NCBI GenBank assembly: GCA_035945115.1
Contig: DASZAN010000024.1
Span: 1-64,000, forward strand
Length of the DNA: 64,000 nucleotides
From: DAHUYF01 sp035945115
Lineage (GTDB): Bacteria > Pseudomonadota > Alphaproteobacteria > ATCC43930 > CGMCC-115725
Direction: 5' to 3'
Below are positions 17,148 to 25,174 of this stretch, in pieces; position 1 is the first letter of the stretch, and each line of letters starts with the position of its first letter. Below the pieces are notes generated by a model, which was given only the letters and a program-made list of their open reading frames with translations, was not told the DNA's origin and searched no databases. A program made the position numbers and the translations under genes.

Positions 17148-18332
17148 ATGAACGACATCTTTGCGCCGGAGCATTTCACCGCGGTGCGGCGGCCGCTCAC
17201 CCAGGCCTCGACATTGCCGGGCTGGTGCTATGCCGACGGCGGTTGGTATGCGCGCGAAATCGAGGCGATCTTCCGCCGCGAATGGCTGTGCATTGGCCGC
17301 GTCGAACAGATCCCGCAGATCGGCGATTTCTACACCCGCACCCTTATCGAGCAGCCGCTGATCGTCGTGCGCGACACCCAGGGCGAGGTGCTCGTCCATT
17401 CTGCGGTGTGTCGTCATCGCGGCGCCATCGTCAGCCAAGGCGAGGGGCGTTGCCGCTCATTCGTCTGCCCCTATCACAGCTGGACCTACGCGCTCACGGG
17501 CGAGCTTGTCGGCACGCCCGGCAAGCCGCCGCCGATGGACGCCGCTGAGGGCTTCCGCAAGAGCGACTACGGGCTCACGCCGATCCGCGCTGAGGAGTGG
17601 GCAGGCTTCATTTTCATCACCTTCAACGAGGCGGCGCCGCCACTGCTCGAATGGCTCGGCGATCTGCCGGCCTTCCTCGCGAATTACGATGTCGCCCAGA
17701 TGCAGTGGACTCATCAAGACGTCTATGAGGTGGACTGCAATTGGAAAGTTTGGCTCGAGAACGCGTTCGAGAATTATCACGCGCCGACCATCCACCGGAA
17801 GCACATGGACCCACACAATCCGCAGAATTGGTCGTTCGAGGCGGGACAGAGCGGACCGTGGGAAGCGATGCACAGCCGGCGCAGCATCGTCGCCTATTCC
17901 GGCCTGCCGCCGGTGGAAGGGCTTACGGAGAAGCAGGCCGCCGGCCTCTATCACATCTGGGTCAAGCCCAGCGTGCAGATCATCCTGACCTCGTCCTACA
18001 TGAAGTTCCGCCAGTATTTCCCGGAAGGTGCCGGCAAGCTACGGCTTTACGAGAACTGGACATTCCCGAAGACAACAGTGGCGCGCACCGATTTCGGCGA
18101 AACCGTCGGCCCGGCCTATTACGACAAATACAGCGAGATCGTGCGCGAGGATCTGCAAATCAATCCCGTCGTACAGCGCGGCATGCGCTCAGGCGCCTTC
18201 CGCCCCGGCCGCTATTCGCCCGAAGAGTTCATCGTCCACCGCATCGCCAATTACGTCGTCGACCGCGTTGTGGGGCCGGAGGGCAGCCGGCGGAGCGGTG
18301 ATCACAGCGTCATCCCGCAAGCCGCCGAATAG
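17148..18332 (+). CDS. Rieske non-haem iron oxygenase, large (alpha) subunit family
   Basis: A 394-residue aromatic-ring-hydroxylating dioxygenase-type protein. The Rieske cluster ligands are CRHRG and CPYHSW (about residues 88-110). The mononuclear iron site is in NAFENYHAPTIHRKH, containing the bridging acid and two His. Start ATG at 17148; an AAAGGAGGGG site lies 12 bases before it. No small subunit or ferredoxin/reductase gene is next to it, so it either acts as a homo-oligomer and borrows electron donors, or demethylates/hydroxylates a small substrate as in the glycine-betaine and stachydrine type enzymes. It leads an apparent operon with the 2-hydroxyacid dehydrogenase and the GntR regulator. 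Confidence 0.9.
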   Translation: MNDIFAPEHFTAVRRPLTQASTLPGWCYADGGWYAREIEAIFRREWLCIGRVEQIPQIGDFYTRTLIEQPLIVVRDTQGEVLVHSAVCRHRGAIVSQGEGRCRSFVCPYHSWTYALTGELVGTPGKPPPMDAAEGFRKSDYGLTPIRAEEWAGFIFITFNEAAPPLLEWLGDLPAFLANYDVAQMQWTHQDVYEVDCNWKVWLENAFENYHAPTIHRKHMDPHNPQNWSFEAGQSGPWEAMHSRRSIVAYSGLPPVEGLTEKQAAGLYHIWVKPSVQIILTSSYMKFRQYFPEGAGKLRLYENWTFPKTTVARTDFGETVGPAYYDKYSEIVREDLQINPVVQRGMRSGAFRPGRYSPEEFIVHRIANYVVDRVVGPEGSRRSGDHSVIPQAAE

Positions 18333-18348
18333 AGGCAAAGCGCGCAGC

Positions 18349-19371
18349 ATGTCATCTGCTCCCCGGACCGCCTATTCCAAGAGCAACCCGTTCCGCGTGC
18401 ACGTCGAGAACTCGCGTTCGCTCCAGCCGGTCTTCATCGTCTTTCCCGAGCAGTACCAGGCAGCGCTCAAGCGCCATTCCGATCTCGCGCCCATCGTCAT
18501 GACGACGATGGGCTACGATCTCGAGAACTACCACGCCGCCATGCGCGATGCCGACGCGTTGATCAGCTATCGCTTTCCCAAGGAAGGCATGGCCGAGGCC
18601 GCGCCGCGGCTCAAATGGATCCAGGTGCTAGGCGCAGGCGTCGACTACCTGCTGCCGCTCGACTGGCTGCCACCTAGGGTAGCCCTCACGACCAACAGCG
18701 GCGCGCATGTGCCGAAGGCAGCACAATCAGCCCTGATGGCGCTCCTGATGCTGAACGCGCGCATCCCGTATCTCGTGACCAGCCAGCGCAAGCACGAATG
18801 GAACCGCGTCTTCACCGCGACGCTCGAGGGCAAGACGCTCCTGATCGTAGGCGCCGGGCGGATCGGCGGCGGAGCGGCCGAGCAGGCGAAGAAATTCGCC
18901 ATGCGCGTGCTTGCCACGCGTCGCGGCGGCGCGCCGCAGCCGGGGGTCGATGAGATGCATCCGCCCGATGCGCTCCATGCGCTGCTGCCGCGCGCCGATT
19001 TCGTGCTCTTGAACCTCGCGCTCACTCCCGAGACAAAGTTCGTGATGGGACAGCGCGAGTTCTGGCTGATGAAGCGCGGCGCCGCCTTCATCAATATGTC
19101 GCGCGGCGGCCTCGTCGACCTCAACGCGCTCGCCTACTGCCTGCGCGAAGGTCGACTGAGCGGCGCAATGATCGACGTGACGCTGCCCGAGCCGCTGCCG
19201 GCGGATTCGCCGATCTGGGACGCGCCAAACCTTATCATCACGCCGCATGTGCTGTCCGATGACATCGAGCAATACGTGCCGCGCACGCTCGACATCTTCT
19301 TCGATAACGTGCGGCGTCACATCGAGGGTCGACCGCTGCACAACCTCGTTGATCTCGCGCGCGAGTATTGA
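18349..19371 (+). CDS. D-2-hydroxyacid dehydrogenase family protein
   Basis: A 340-residue NAD(P)-dependent dehydrogenase. The nucleotide loop is VGAGRIGGGAAEQAKKF (GxGxxG), and the catalytic Arg, Glu and His are visible in NMSRGGLVD, LPEPLP and ITPHVLS. Starts 16 bases after the Rieske oxygenase stop, so cotranscribed. It would interconvert a 2-hydroxy acid and a 2-oxo acid, such as glyoxylate or hydroxypyruvate, but specificity cannot be called. Confidence 0.9.
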   Translation: MSSAPRTAYSKSNPFRVHVENSRSLQPVFIVFPEQYQAALKRHSDLAPIVMTTMGYDLENYHAAMRDADALISYRFPKEGMAEAAPRLKWIQVLGAGVDYLLPLDWLPPRVALTTNSGAHVPKAAQSALMALLMLNARIPYLVTSQRKHEWNRVFTATLEGKTLLIVGAGRIGGGAAEQAKKFAMRVLATRRGGAPQPGVDEMHPPDALHALLPRADFVLLNLALTPETKFVMGQREFWLMKRGAAFINMSRGGLVDLNALAYCLREGRLSGAMIDVTLPEPLPADSPIWDAPNLIITPHVLSDDIEQYVPRTLDIFFDNVRRHIEGRPLHNLVDLAREY

Positions 19372-19475
19372 GTGGCAACCGCCGACGCCCCAACATCGGC
19401 GAAGAACCTCGCCGCCGGCTGGCTCGCGTGCGCGATGGCGAATGGCGATCCCGCGCCGGCGCGCACCACCCGGCC

Positions 19476-20138
19476 ATGAGCCAATCCGCCGACATGAGAG
19501 GGGCCGACGAAAAGGCAACGGTCACCGCCTATCGCGAGATCAAGAACCGCATTCTCGACCTGCGCTATCCCTCCGGCACCAAGCTCTCCGAGACGCGGAT
19601 CGCCGCCGAGCTCGGTCTCGGCCGCTCGCCCATCCGCAGCGCGCTCGCTCGCCTCAAGGAAGAAGGCTGGGTGGCGATCACGCCGCAGAGCGGAACCTAC
19701 GTAAAGGCGCTGACCGCCCGGGACATCGCGGATGTGCTGGAGCTCCGCCTCCTGCTCGAGGCGCACGTCGTCGAGCGCGCCACCTCGCGCATTTCCGAGC
19801 TCGAGCTCCAGGGCCTCAAACGGGCACTAGCGATGCTGGCGCCGCATATCATCGAGGGCCGGCTCGACGAATTCATCGAGCTTGACGACCAGATCCATTC
19901 CGCCATTTACCGGGCTGCCGACAACAACCTGATCGCCACGATCCTCTATCAGCTTCGCGAGAAGATCCGCTGGATCATGCCGACCAGCGCCGCAACGCGC
20001 GAGCGGCAGAAGCGGGCATTGCGCGAACTCGAAGCCATCGTCGAGGCGCTGCAATCGCGCGATGCCGCCGCCGCTGTCGCGCGCATGCGCGAGCACGTCC
20101 GCAATGCTGCAGCATTTGATGCTGAGGCGGAGGAATAG
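19476..20138 (+). CDS. GntR family transcriptional regulator, FCD (FadR) subfamily
   Basis: A 220-residue regulator. The N-terminal winged helix shows GTKLSETRIAAELGLGRSPIR and the following LKEEGWVAITPQSGTYV wing. The C-terminal FCD ligand domain has the all-helical ELRLLLEAHVVERA start and acidic/histidine metal-site residues in LDDQIHSAIY and REHVRNA. Start ATG at 19476, chosen because the conserved domain begins soon after; about 100 bases separate it from the dehydrogenase gene. As the last gene of the plus-strand operon it probably controls that operon and the divergent acyl-CoA operon, using a metabolite as effector. Confidence 0.9.
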   Translation: MSQSADMRGADEKATVTAYREIKNRILDLRYPSGTKLSETRIAAELGLGRSPIRSALARLKEEGWVAITPQSGTYVKALTARDIADVLELRLLLEAHVVERATSRISELELQGLKRALAMLAPHIIEGRLDEFIELDDQIHSAIYRAADNNLIATILYQLREKIRWIMPTSAATRERQKRALRELEAIVEALQSRDAAAAVARMREHVRNAAAFDAEAEE

Positions 20139-20283
20139 AACAGTCGCCGGCCTTCAGCAGCGGCCGCACCGCTATGTGCGTGAAAGAGGTATCCCATCGG
20201 CATGGGCGCGCAGGTGCAGCGGCGGTGGGCCGACGCGCGCTCGGGGCTTTGCTGGTGAGGTGACGTCTGACAACCCCCGCGAC

Positions 20284-20334
20284 GTCCGAATTTGGCACAA
20301 CTCGGAAGAAAGAGTTTCGTCGACTTAGGTCCGC
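20284..20334 (+). repeat. Degenerate dispersed repeat, copy 1
   Basis: The segment begins GTCCGAATTTGGCACAACTC, continues GGAAG to 20308, and after 12 bases has CGACTTAGGTCCGC (20321-20334). Two relatives occur at 23053 and 24690. The copy at 24690 keeps the same 12-base spacer length between CTCGGAAG and CGACTT. It lies in the 370-base gene-free stretch 20139-20508, in which I see nothing else. Confidence 0.55.
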
Positions 20335-20508
20335 TTGCCCACGGTTTGCGGACTCTTAGCGATCGACGAGTCACTTCTCAGAAGTGCCAATGCCGACGTC
20401 GGACTGGCCGTCTGTCGGGCGGCTGCTTGTCTCAACCCGCGTCTGTCTCTAAGGCTCGCGGCGGTTGGGGGCCGAGGGAACGCCGCGACGCATAACTGGG
20501 AGGGGAAG

Positions 20509-21264
20509 TTGGATCGTCTTGCGGGCAAGGTCGCTGTGATCACCGGCGCGGGCTCCGGCATCGGCCGGGCGTCGGCGCGCCTCTTCGTCGCGGAAGGCGC
20601 GAAGGTGGTGGTGGCGGACATCGACGAGGCGCTCGGTGATGCGAGCGCGAGCGAGGCGGGTGCCCGCTTCGTGCGCACCGACGTGACCGACGAAGCGAGC
20701 GTCGAGCGGATGGTGCGGCAAGCAAAGGACGCCTTCGGCCGTATCGACGTGCTGCTGAACTGCGCCGGCGGCTCGCTGCGCGAGGACAAGCCGGTCACCG
20801 AGGTCGATCTCAGGGTCTGGGACCACACCATCGGCCTCGACCTCAAAGGGCCGTTCCTTTGCTGCCGGCACGTCATCCCGGTGATGGTCGAGCAGGGCAA
20901 GGGCAGCGTAGTCAATTTCTCCTCGGTGGTGGCGCTGCGCGGCAACCACATCGCGCATGTCTACATCATGGCCAAGGGCGGGCTCATCGCCTTCACCCGC
21001 GCGCTGGCCGGCGCGTATTCGCCGAAGGGCGTCCGCGTCAACGCCGTCTGCCCCGGCGTGGTGCTGACGGAACGGGTCAAGAGCCGCTTCACCGACGGCA
21101 ACCAGATCCGCTTCGGCGGCATCGACAACCTCGCCGAGCGCTATCCATTCGGTGTCGGCCAGCCGGAGGACATCGCCCATGTCGCGCTGTTCCTCGCCTC
21201 CGACGAATCACGCATGGTGAACGGCGCGGTGATCCCGGCCGAAGGCGGAATCTCCGCCTATTGA
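20509..21264 (+). CDS. Short-chain dehydrogenase/reductase (SDR)
   Basis: A 251-residue classical SDR. The cofactor loop is TGAGSGIGRA, the structural motif LLNCAGG, the catalytic Ser is in NFSSVVAL and the YxxxK pair is YIMAK. An Asp at the end of beta-strand 2 (VVVADID) predicts NAD preference. The start is a TTG at 20509, preceded by GGGAGGGG, because the conserved fold begins two residues later. A PhyH-family gene follows after 75 bases on the same strand. Substrate unknown. Confidence 0.88.
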   Translation: MDRLAGKVAVITGAGSGIGRASARLFVAEGAKVVVADIDEALGDASASEAGARFVRTDVTDEASVERMVRQAKDAFGRIDVLLNCAGGSLREDKPVTEVDLRVWDHTIGLDLKGPFLCCRHVIPVMVEQGKGSVVNFSSVVALRGNHIAHVYIMAKGGLIAFTRALAGAYSPKGVRVNAVCPGVVLTERVKSRFTDGNQIRFGGIDNLAERYPFGVGQPEDIAHVALFLASDESRMVNGAVIPAEGGISAY

Positions 21265-21339
21265 GGTCAGGCGCGTTCCGCACCGGCCAAAGAGCTGCTA
21301 GCCTTTGCTGCGATTGAGGCTCGTATGGAGGACCGCCGG

Positions 21340-22188
21340 ATGAAGGCCCTCACCCCGGAGCAAATGCTCGCCTATCGCCATGAGGGCTTCCTCTCGCCGA
21401 TCTCGGCGCTCTCGCCGCAGGAAGTCGCGACCTGTCTGGCCGGCCTCGCGCGGCTCGAACAGGCACTGGGCTCGCCGGTCGCGGAAGCCGATATCAAGTG
21501 GCGCTCCCACGGCTATTCCCATTCGCCCTGGCTCAACGCGCTTATCCGCCACCCGCGCATTCTCGACGCCGTGGAGGATCTGATCGGTCCCGACATCCTG
21601 GTGTGGACGAGTACCTTCTTCATCAAGGAGCCGCACTCGCCGACCTTCGCCGCCTGGCACCAGGACAGCACCTATTTCGGCCTGGAGCCGCAGGAGGAGG
21701 TCTGCGCGTGGGTCGCCTTGACCGATGCGACGCGGGAGGCCGGCTGCATGGAGCACCTCTCCAGCTGCGGCGCCCCGCGCCAGCTGCGCCACGCCCCGCT
21801 GCGCCTGGCGAACAGCATCAACCGCGCCGGCCAGACGATCATGGAACCGTTCGACCAATCGAATCCCGTAGCGCTGGCGCTGCCCGCCGGATCCTTCTCG
21901 CTCCATCATGAGCTCAGCGTGCACCGCTCCGCGCCGAACCGCGCCGCGCACCGGCGCATCGGCATCGGCTTGAACTACATCCCGCCCCATGTGCGGGTGA
22001 ACGGGTCCGTCCGCCTCTGCGCCATGCTGGTGCGCGGCGAGGACAAATACGGGCATTTTGAGCTGATCGAGCCCCCGGCTGCCGAGCGCGATGCCGCCTC
22101 GCTGGCGGTTCATCAACGCGTCAGCGACCAGTACCGCAAGAACTACGACGAGCAGGTGCTGCGCCATGAGCAGAACTTCGCAATGTGA
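21340..22188 (+). CDS. Phytanoyl-CoA dioxygenase (PhyH) family protein, second copy
   Basis: A 282-residue Fe(II)/2-oxoglutarate dioxygenase-like protein. The metal ligands are in AAWHQDSTYF (HxD) and a distal His (HHELSVHRSAP), followed by an Arg in AHRRIGIG. I placed the start at ATG 21340 because GGAGG lies 8 bases upstream; ATG 21325 would add five residues. It aligns only loosely with the PhyH protein at 12028 apart from the ligand motifs. Downstream of the SDR on the same strand and possibly in one transcript with it. Confidence 0.86.
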   Translation: MKALTPEQMLAYRHEGFLSPISALSPQEVATCLAGLARLEQALGSPVAEADIKWRSHGYSHSPWLNALIRHPRILDAVEDLIGPDILVWTSTFFIKEPHSPTFAAWHQDSTYFGLEPQEEVCAWVALTDATREAGCMEHLSSCGAPRQLRHAPLRLANSINRAGQTIMEPFDQSNPVALALPAGSFSLHHELSVHRSAPNRAAHRRIGIGLNYIPPHVRVNGSVRLCAMLVRGEDKYGHFELIEPPAAERDAASLAVHQRVSDQYRKNYDEQVLRHEQNFAM

Positions 22189-22225
22189 GCGAGTTCGCTC
22201 GTTTTCGCAAACCCGACGCGGACGT

Positions 22226-22999
22226 CTATGATCGATCCCTCATCGATGCACGCTGAACCGACCGCTCCTGATCGCGTGAGTACATGCGAGCGAGACGCTC
22301 GGTCGAGACACCGAGCCAATAAAGCAGATGGATCTTCGTCCAGCCCCAGAGGGCAGCAGGCCAAGCTCGGTTCCGGAAGCGCCGTGCGGACGTTACAAGG
22401 GGCGGGTCGTCGATGCGGCAAGTCGGTCCTGCGCGCTCCAGGCGCCGGACGAACTCGTAATCTTCCATGATGGGCATTGGCTTGATGCCGCCGATCGCGT
22501 CATAGACCCGCCGCCGCACGAAGATGTCACTGTCTCCATAATAGAGCGCGAAGCGCCGGATCCACGCATAGACCGCCGCCAGCCGCCGCGCAAAGGGTGT
22601 GTCGAGATCGAAAACGACGCGGAAATTGCCGCCGGGAATTGCCGGGTCGCGGCTGAGTGCCGCGGCAATGGCGCTGAGCCCGCCGACCGGAAAACCGCTG
22701 TCGGCGTGCAGGAACAGCAGGATCTCGCCGGTTGCGGCTGCCGCTCCCGCGCGAAGCCCGCCGCCGCGTCCGCGTTCGGCCAGGATCACCGATGCGCCCA
22801 TCTGTTCGGCGATCACTGGCGTTCCGTCATTGCTGCCGCCATCGGCGACGATGATCTCCCTGAGCTCAGGCTCGCGGTCCAGCGCAATGAGGAGCTGCGG
22901 AAGCCTTTCTGCCTCGTTGAGCGCGGGAATCACGACGGAGATGCGGCCAGCGGCTCGGATGGTCGTGGGCATGCATGCGATAATCTGGTGTCGCCGCAT
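22226..22999 (-). CDS. Family 2 glycosyltransferase (TIGR04283-like)
   Basis: A 257-residue GT-A fold transferase. The nucleotide-binding start ISVVIPALNEAERLPQLL, the IIVADGGSNDGTP motif, the LLFLHADSGFP (DXD-like HAD) and EDYEFVRRLERAG acceptor region are all in place. This subgroup is often annotated as arsenosugar-biosynthesis glycosyltransferase, but no arsenic gene is near. Start ATG at 22999 or 22972; neither has a strong ribosome site. It runs convergently with the PhyH gene and has no obvious partner. Confidence 0.85.
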   Translation of the reverse strand: MRRHQIIACMPTTIRAAGRISVVIPALNEAERLPQLLIALDREPELREIIVADGGSNDGTPVIAEQMGASVILAERGRGGGLRAGAAAATGEILLFLHADSGFPVGGLSAIAAALSRDPAIPGGNFRVVFDLDTPFARRLAAVYAWIRRFALYYGDSDIFVRRRVYDAIGGIKPMPIMEDYEFVRRLERAGPTCRIDDPPLVTSARRFRNRAWPAALWGWTKIHLLYWLGVSTERLARMYSRDQERSVQRASMRDRS

Positions 23000-23052
23000 G
23001 AAAAGGGTACAAGAGGTGCGCGGTCATACCCATGCCCACAGCATGTCAGGTG

Positions 23053-23111
23053 GTCCGCAATTGGCACGACTCGGAGGAAACGACGGCGAAGCGTGACGTC
23101 TGCTTAGCCGC
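23053..23111 (+). repeat. Degenerate dispersed repeat, copy 2
   Basis: A 25-base block beginning GTCCGCAATTGGCACGACTC matches copy 1 (20284) at 22 of 25 positions by eye. The second half, around GACGTCTGCTTAGCCGC, is less conserved. It lies in the gap between the glycosyltransferase and the NHL-repeat gene. Confidence 0.5.
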
Positions 23112-23201
23112 GCTCACCGGACCCTGTGCGTCGACGGGGCTACTTCGCGCTGCAGCCACTCGTCGGCCTCCGGGCCGAGCGCATAGGGCGGTGACGCGAA
23201 T

Positions 23202-23229
23202 CTGGATTGCTTCGCTGCGCTCGCATGAC
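23202..23229. repeat. Half-unit of an extragenic inverted repeat
   Basis: The block CTGGATTGCTTCGCTGCGCT followed by CGCATGAC matches, in reverse complement, the left arm of the larger inverted repeat at 49431-49518. It resembles the interspersed CTGGATTGCTTCGC...GCAATGAC repeats known from many alphaproteobacterial genomes. It ends ten bases before the stop codon of the NHL-repeat gene. Confidence 0.55.
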
Positions 23230-23238
23230 AGACGCCCG

Positions 23239-24198
23239 TTACGCGACCTTGGCGAGCTTGGTCAGGCAGTGTGGGTCGCGGTCCTCGGGGACCACGTGGC
23301 CGCAGTTCTTCATGTGGGTGCGCGACACTTCGCCGACGTAGATCGCGCCGGTCGAGTCCAGCGCGACCCCGTGCGGCGCGATGAACTTGCTCGGCGTGCC
23401 GGCACCCTCGAAGTCGCCGATGCGCGCCAAGAGCTCGCCCTTGTGGGTGACCACGCTGACCCGCGGTCCGATGCCGGGCAGCTTCTCGTTGACTTTGCCG
23501 GCCGGTCCGAGCTCGCCGATATAGCACACCGGCTTGAAGGCGTAGGGCATGCAAAGCCCGCACGGGCGGTGGATGTTGTTCCATTGCGCCTCGTAACGGC
23601 CCTTGCCGTCGAACACCTGAACGCGGTGGTTCTCGCGGTCGGCAACGTAGACCCAGCCGTCGGCGTCGGTGACGATGTTGTGCACGATGTTGAACTGGCC
23701 TGGCTTGGTGCCGGGCTCGCCCCACGAGAACAAGAGCTTGCCGTTGGGCGCGTACTTGTGCACGCGCGCGTTGCCGTAGCCGTCGGCGACGTAGATCTCC
23801 TGGTCGGGCGACAGTGCGGTGTGGGTGCAGCGGTTAAACGGATCGCCGCTGACAAAGGGCGCGGGCTCGCCGGGCACGCCGAGCTGGAGCAGTAGCTTGC
23901 CCTCGAGGCTGAGCTTGCGCACAGTGTGGTCGCCGTCATCGGTGCAGTAGACGGTGTCGTCCGGCCCGATGTGGACGCCGTGGGCGCGCACGAACAGGCC
24001 TTCGCCCCAGCTACGCAGGAAGTTGCCCTCGCGATCGAACACGATCATCGGATGGGCGCCGCGGTTGAACACGTAGACGCGGTCCTTGCGGTCGACGGCG
24101 ATGCCGGCGACCTCGCCGTAGCGCCAGCCGTCGGGCAGCTTGCCCCAGCCCTCGACGATCTTGTAGCGGTAGTCGCCACTGCCCAGCACGTCCGACAT
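23239..24198 (-). CDS. NHL-repeat beta-propeller protein
   Basis: A 319-residue protein made of repeated NHL-like blades: GIAVDRKDRVYVFNRGAHPM, GVHIGPDDTVYCTDDGDHTV, ALSPDQEIYVADGYGNARVH, NIVTDADGWVYVADRENHRV and GVALDSTGAIYVGEVS. It resembles the peptidyl-alpha-hydroxyglycine alpha-amidating lyase-like group but has no recognisable signal peptide. Start ATG at 24198, preceded by AAGGGAGAG; a longer frame upstream adds non-conserved residues. Function is unknown; such propellers often bind or hydrolyse small molecules. Confidence 0.82.
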   Translation of the reverse strand: MSDVLGSGDYRYKIVEGWGKLPDGWRYGEVAGIAVDRKDRVYVFNRGAHPMIVFDREGNFLRSWGEGLFVRAHGVHIGPDDTVYCTDDGDHTVRKLSLEGKLLLQLGVPGEPAPFVSGDPFNRCTHTALSPDQEIYVADGYGNARVHKYAPNGKLLFSWGEPGTKPGQFNIVHNIVTDADGWVYVADRENHRVQVFDGKGRYEAQWNNIHRPCGLCMPYAFKPVCYIGELGPAGKVNEKLPGIGPRVSVVTHKGELLARIGDFEGAGTPSKFIAPHGVALDSTGAIYVGEVSRTHMKNCGHVVPEDRDPHCLTKLAKVA

Positions 24199-24689
24199 GA
24201 TCTCTCCCTTGATTCGGGGTCGCGAGGTCGGGGCATGCGCGCGGCGCACGTCCACCCCCAAGTCCCCGACCCGCGGCGATCGATATTAGACACGCGCCGC
24301 GGAACCGAACAATCGTTTGGCAGCACGCCGCGCCCCGCCCTTTGCGGCTCGACCGGATGCGAGATCGCCGGCTTCTGTAGTCCTACCAGCTGGTCGCACA
24401 TTTCCGGCTCCCGATCGCGCCGGCGGTGTCGGATGTACGATTGCTGTTCCGAAGTGAAGCTCACCGCCCACGGGCGCAGCGGAAGACGCATGTCCGTTCA
24501 AAACGCGAAGAACTACACCATCACTCTCATGTCCGCGAAGTGGCAGATACTGTTGCAAAACTATTTTGGACTTCCGCGCGCGCAACATTGATTCGTCGCC
24601 GGGCTTCACATCGGAAGGAAGATTCAAAACGCTGTCCGCGGTGGAGCGAAAATTTCTCCGCCAATCCATCCGGCCGACTTTTGCAACAC

Positions 24690-24734
24690 TATCGGCACGA
24701 CTCGGAAGTAGCGGGATGTCCGACTTGAGTCCGC
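24690..24734 (+). repeat. Degenerate dispersed repeat, copy 3
   Basis: The copy has CTATCGGCACGACTCGGAAG, then exactly 12 bases, then CGACTTGAGTCCGC, the same layout as copy 1 at 20284-20334. It lies next to the IS21-like remnant. Confidence 0.55.
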
Positions 24735-24825
24735 AATGCGCCACATAACGGACATAGCGAGCGGCCTCAAACTTAATAGCGGGAGGACGGCGCTACTTCT
24801 TCCGCTCCCCGCTCCACATGCCACG

Positions 24826-25062
24826 GTGTCTGTCACCTCAGGAGTAATCCTCCCAATTCTGCCGTTTGAATTTTGCCCAGGTGTGATGCCGACCTCCCGG
24901 GGCGCGCCCCGGGAGGTCGGGCGGCGCGGCGATTGCGGATGATCCCTTCAATTGGCGGGAGGGGCGCCCCAGCTTGGGAAGCTTGTGGTTATCTTGGACC
25001 TTCATCGACAGCGGCTAAGCGTCTCGGCGATCGCGCGGCAGATCGACCTCGACTGCAAGTGA
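24826..25062 (+). mobile_element. istA: IS21-family remnant: possible left end plus truncated istA
   Basis: Reading 24979-25062 in frame gives KLVVILDLHRQRLSVSAIAR followed by QIDLDCK and a stop. This is the N-terminal helix-turn-helix start of an IS21-type IstA transposase (family form: LDLHRQGLSVSAIARxTGLDRKTVRKYI). The frame breaks exactly where LDRKTVRKYI should continue, so only about 27 codons survive. The 150 bases before it begin with TGTCTGTCACCTCAGGAG and run through TTTGAATTTTGCCCAGG, plausible for an IS21 left terminus. No istB or right end is present. The istA fragment is fairly secure; the terminus is inference. Confidence 0.55.
24889..24920. repeat. Perfect 32-bp palindrome
   Basis: Two 16-base halves (CCGACCTCCCGGGGCG and its exact reverse complement) meet with no spacer. 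It could fold into a very stable cruciform or serve as a protein-binding site. It sits between the putative IS21 left end and the truncated istA. Confidence 0.8.
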
Positions 25063-25126
25063 CTCCTGCTTTTGTGGCATTTTTGTAGGAGGAGCCCGGG
25101 TCCGACGTATAACTATTTGTTTCTAG

Positions 25127-25174
25127 TGGCGCCCCTACCGGATTCGAACCGGTGTTGCCGCCGTGAGAGGGCGG
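25127..25174 (-). tRNA. tRNA-Glu (CUC) 3' fragment, 5' third missing
   Basis: On the minus strand this gives a complete anticodon arm (CCGCC-CTCTCAC-GGCGG, anticodon CTC), variable bases, a T arm CCGGTTCGAATCCGG, the acceptor 3' strand TAGGGGC, the discriminator G and CCA. The D arm and the 5' acceptor strand GCCCCTA are absent; upstream bases do not supply them. A 3' tRNA fragment is the usual mark left by an integrase-type element at the far end of its insertion. It is not expected to give a working tRNA. Confidence 0.7.
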
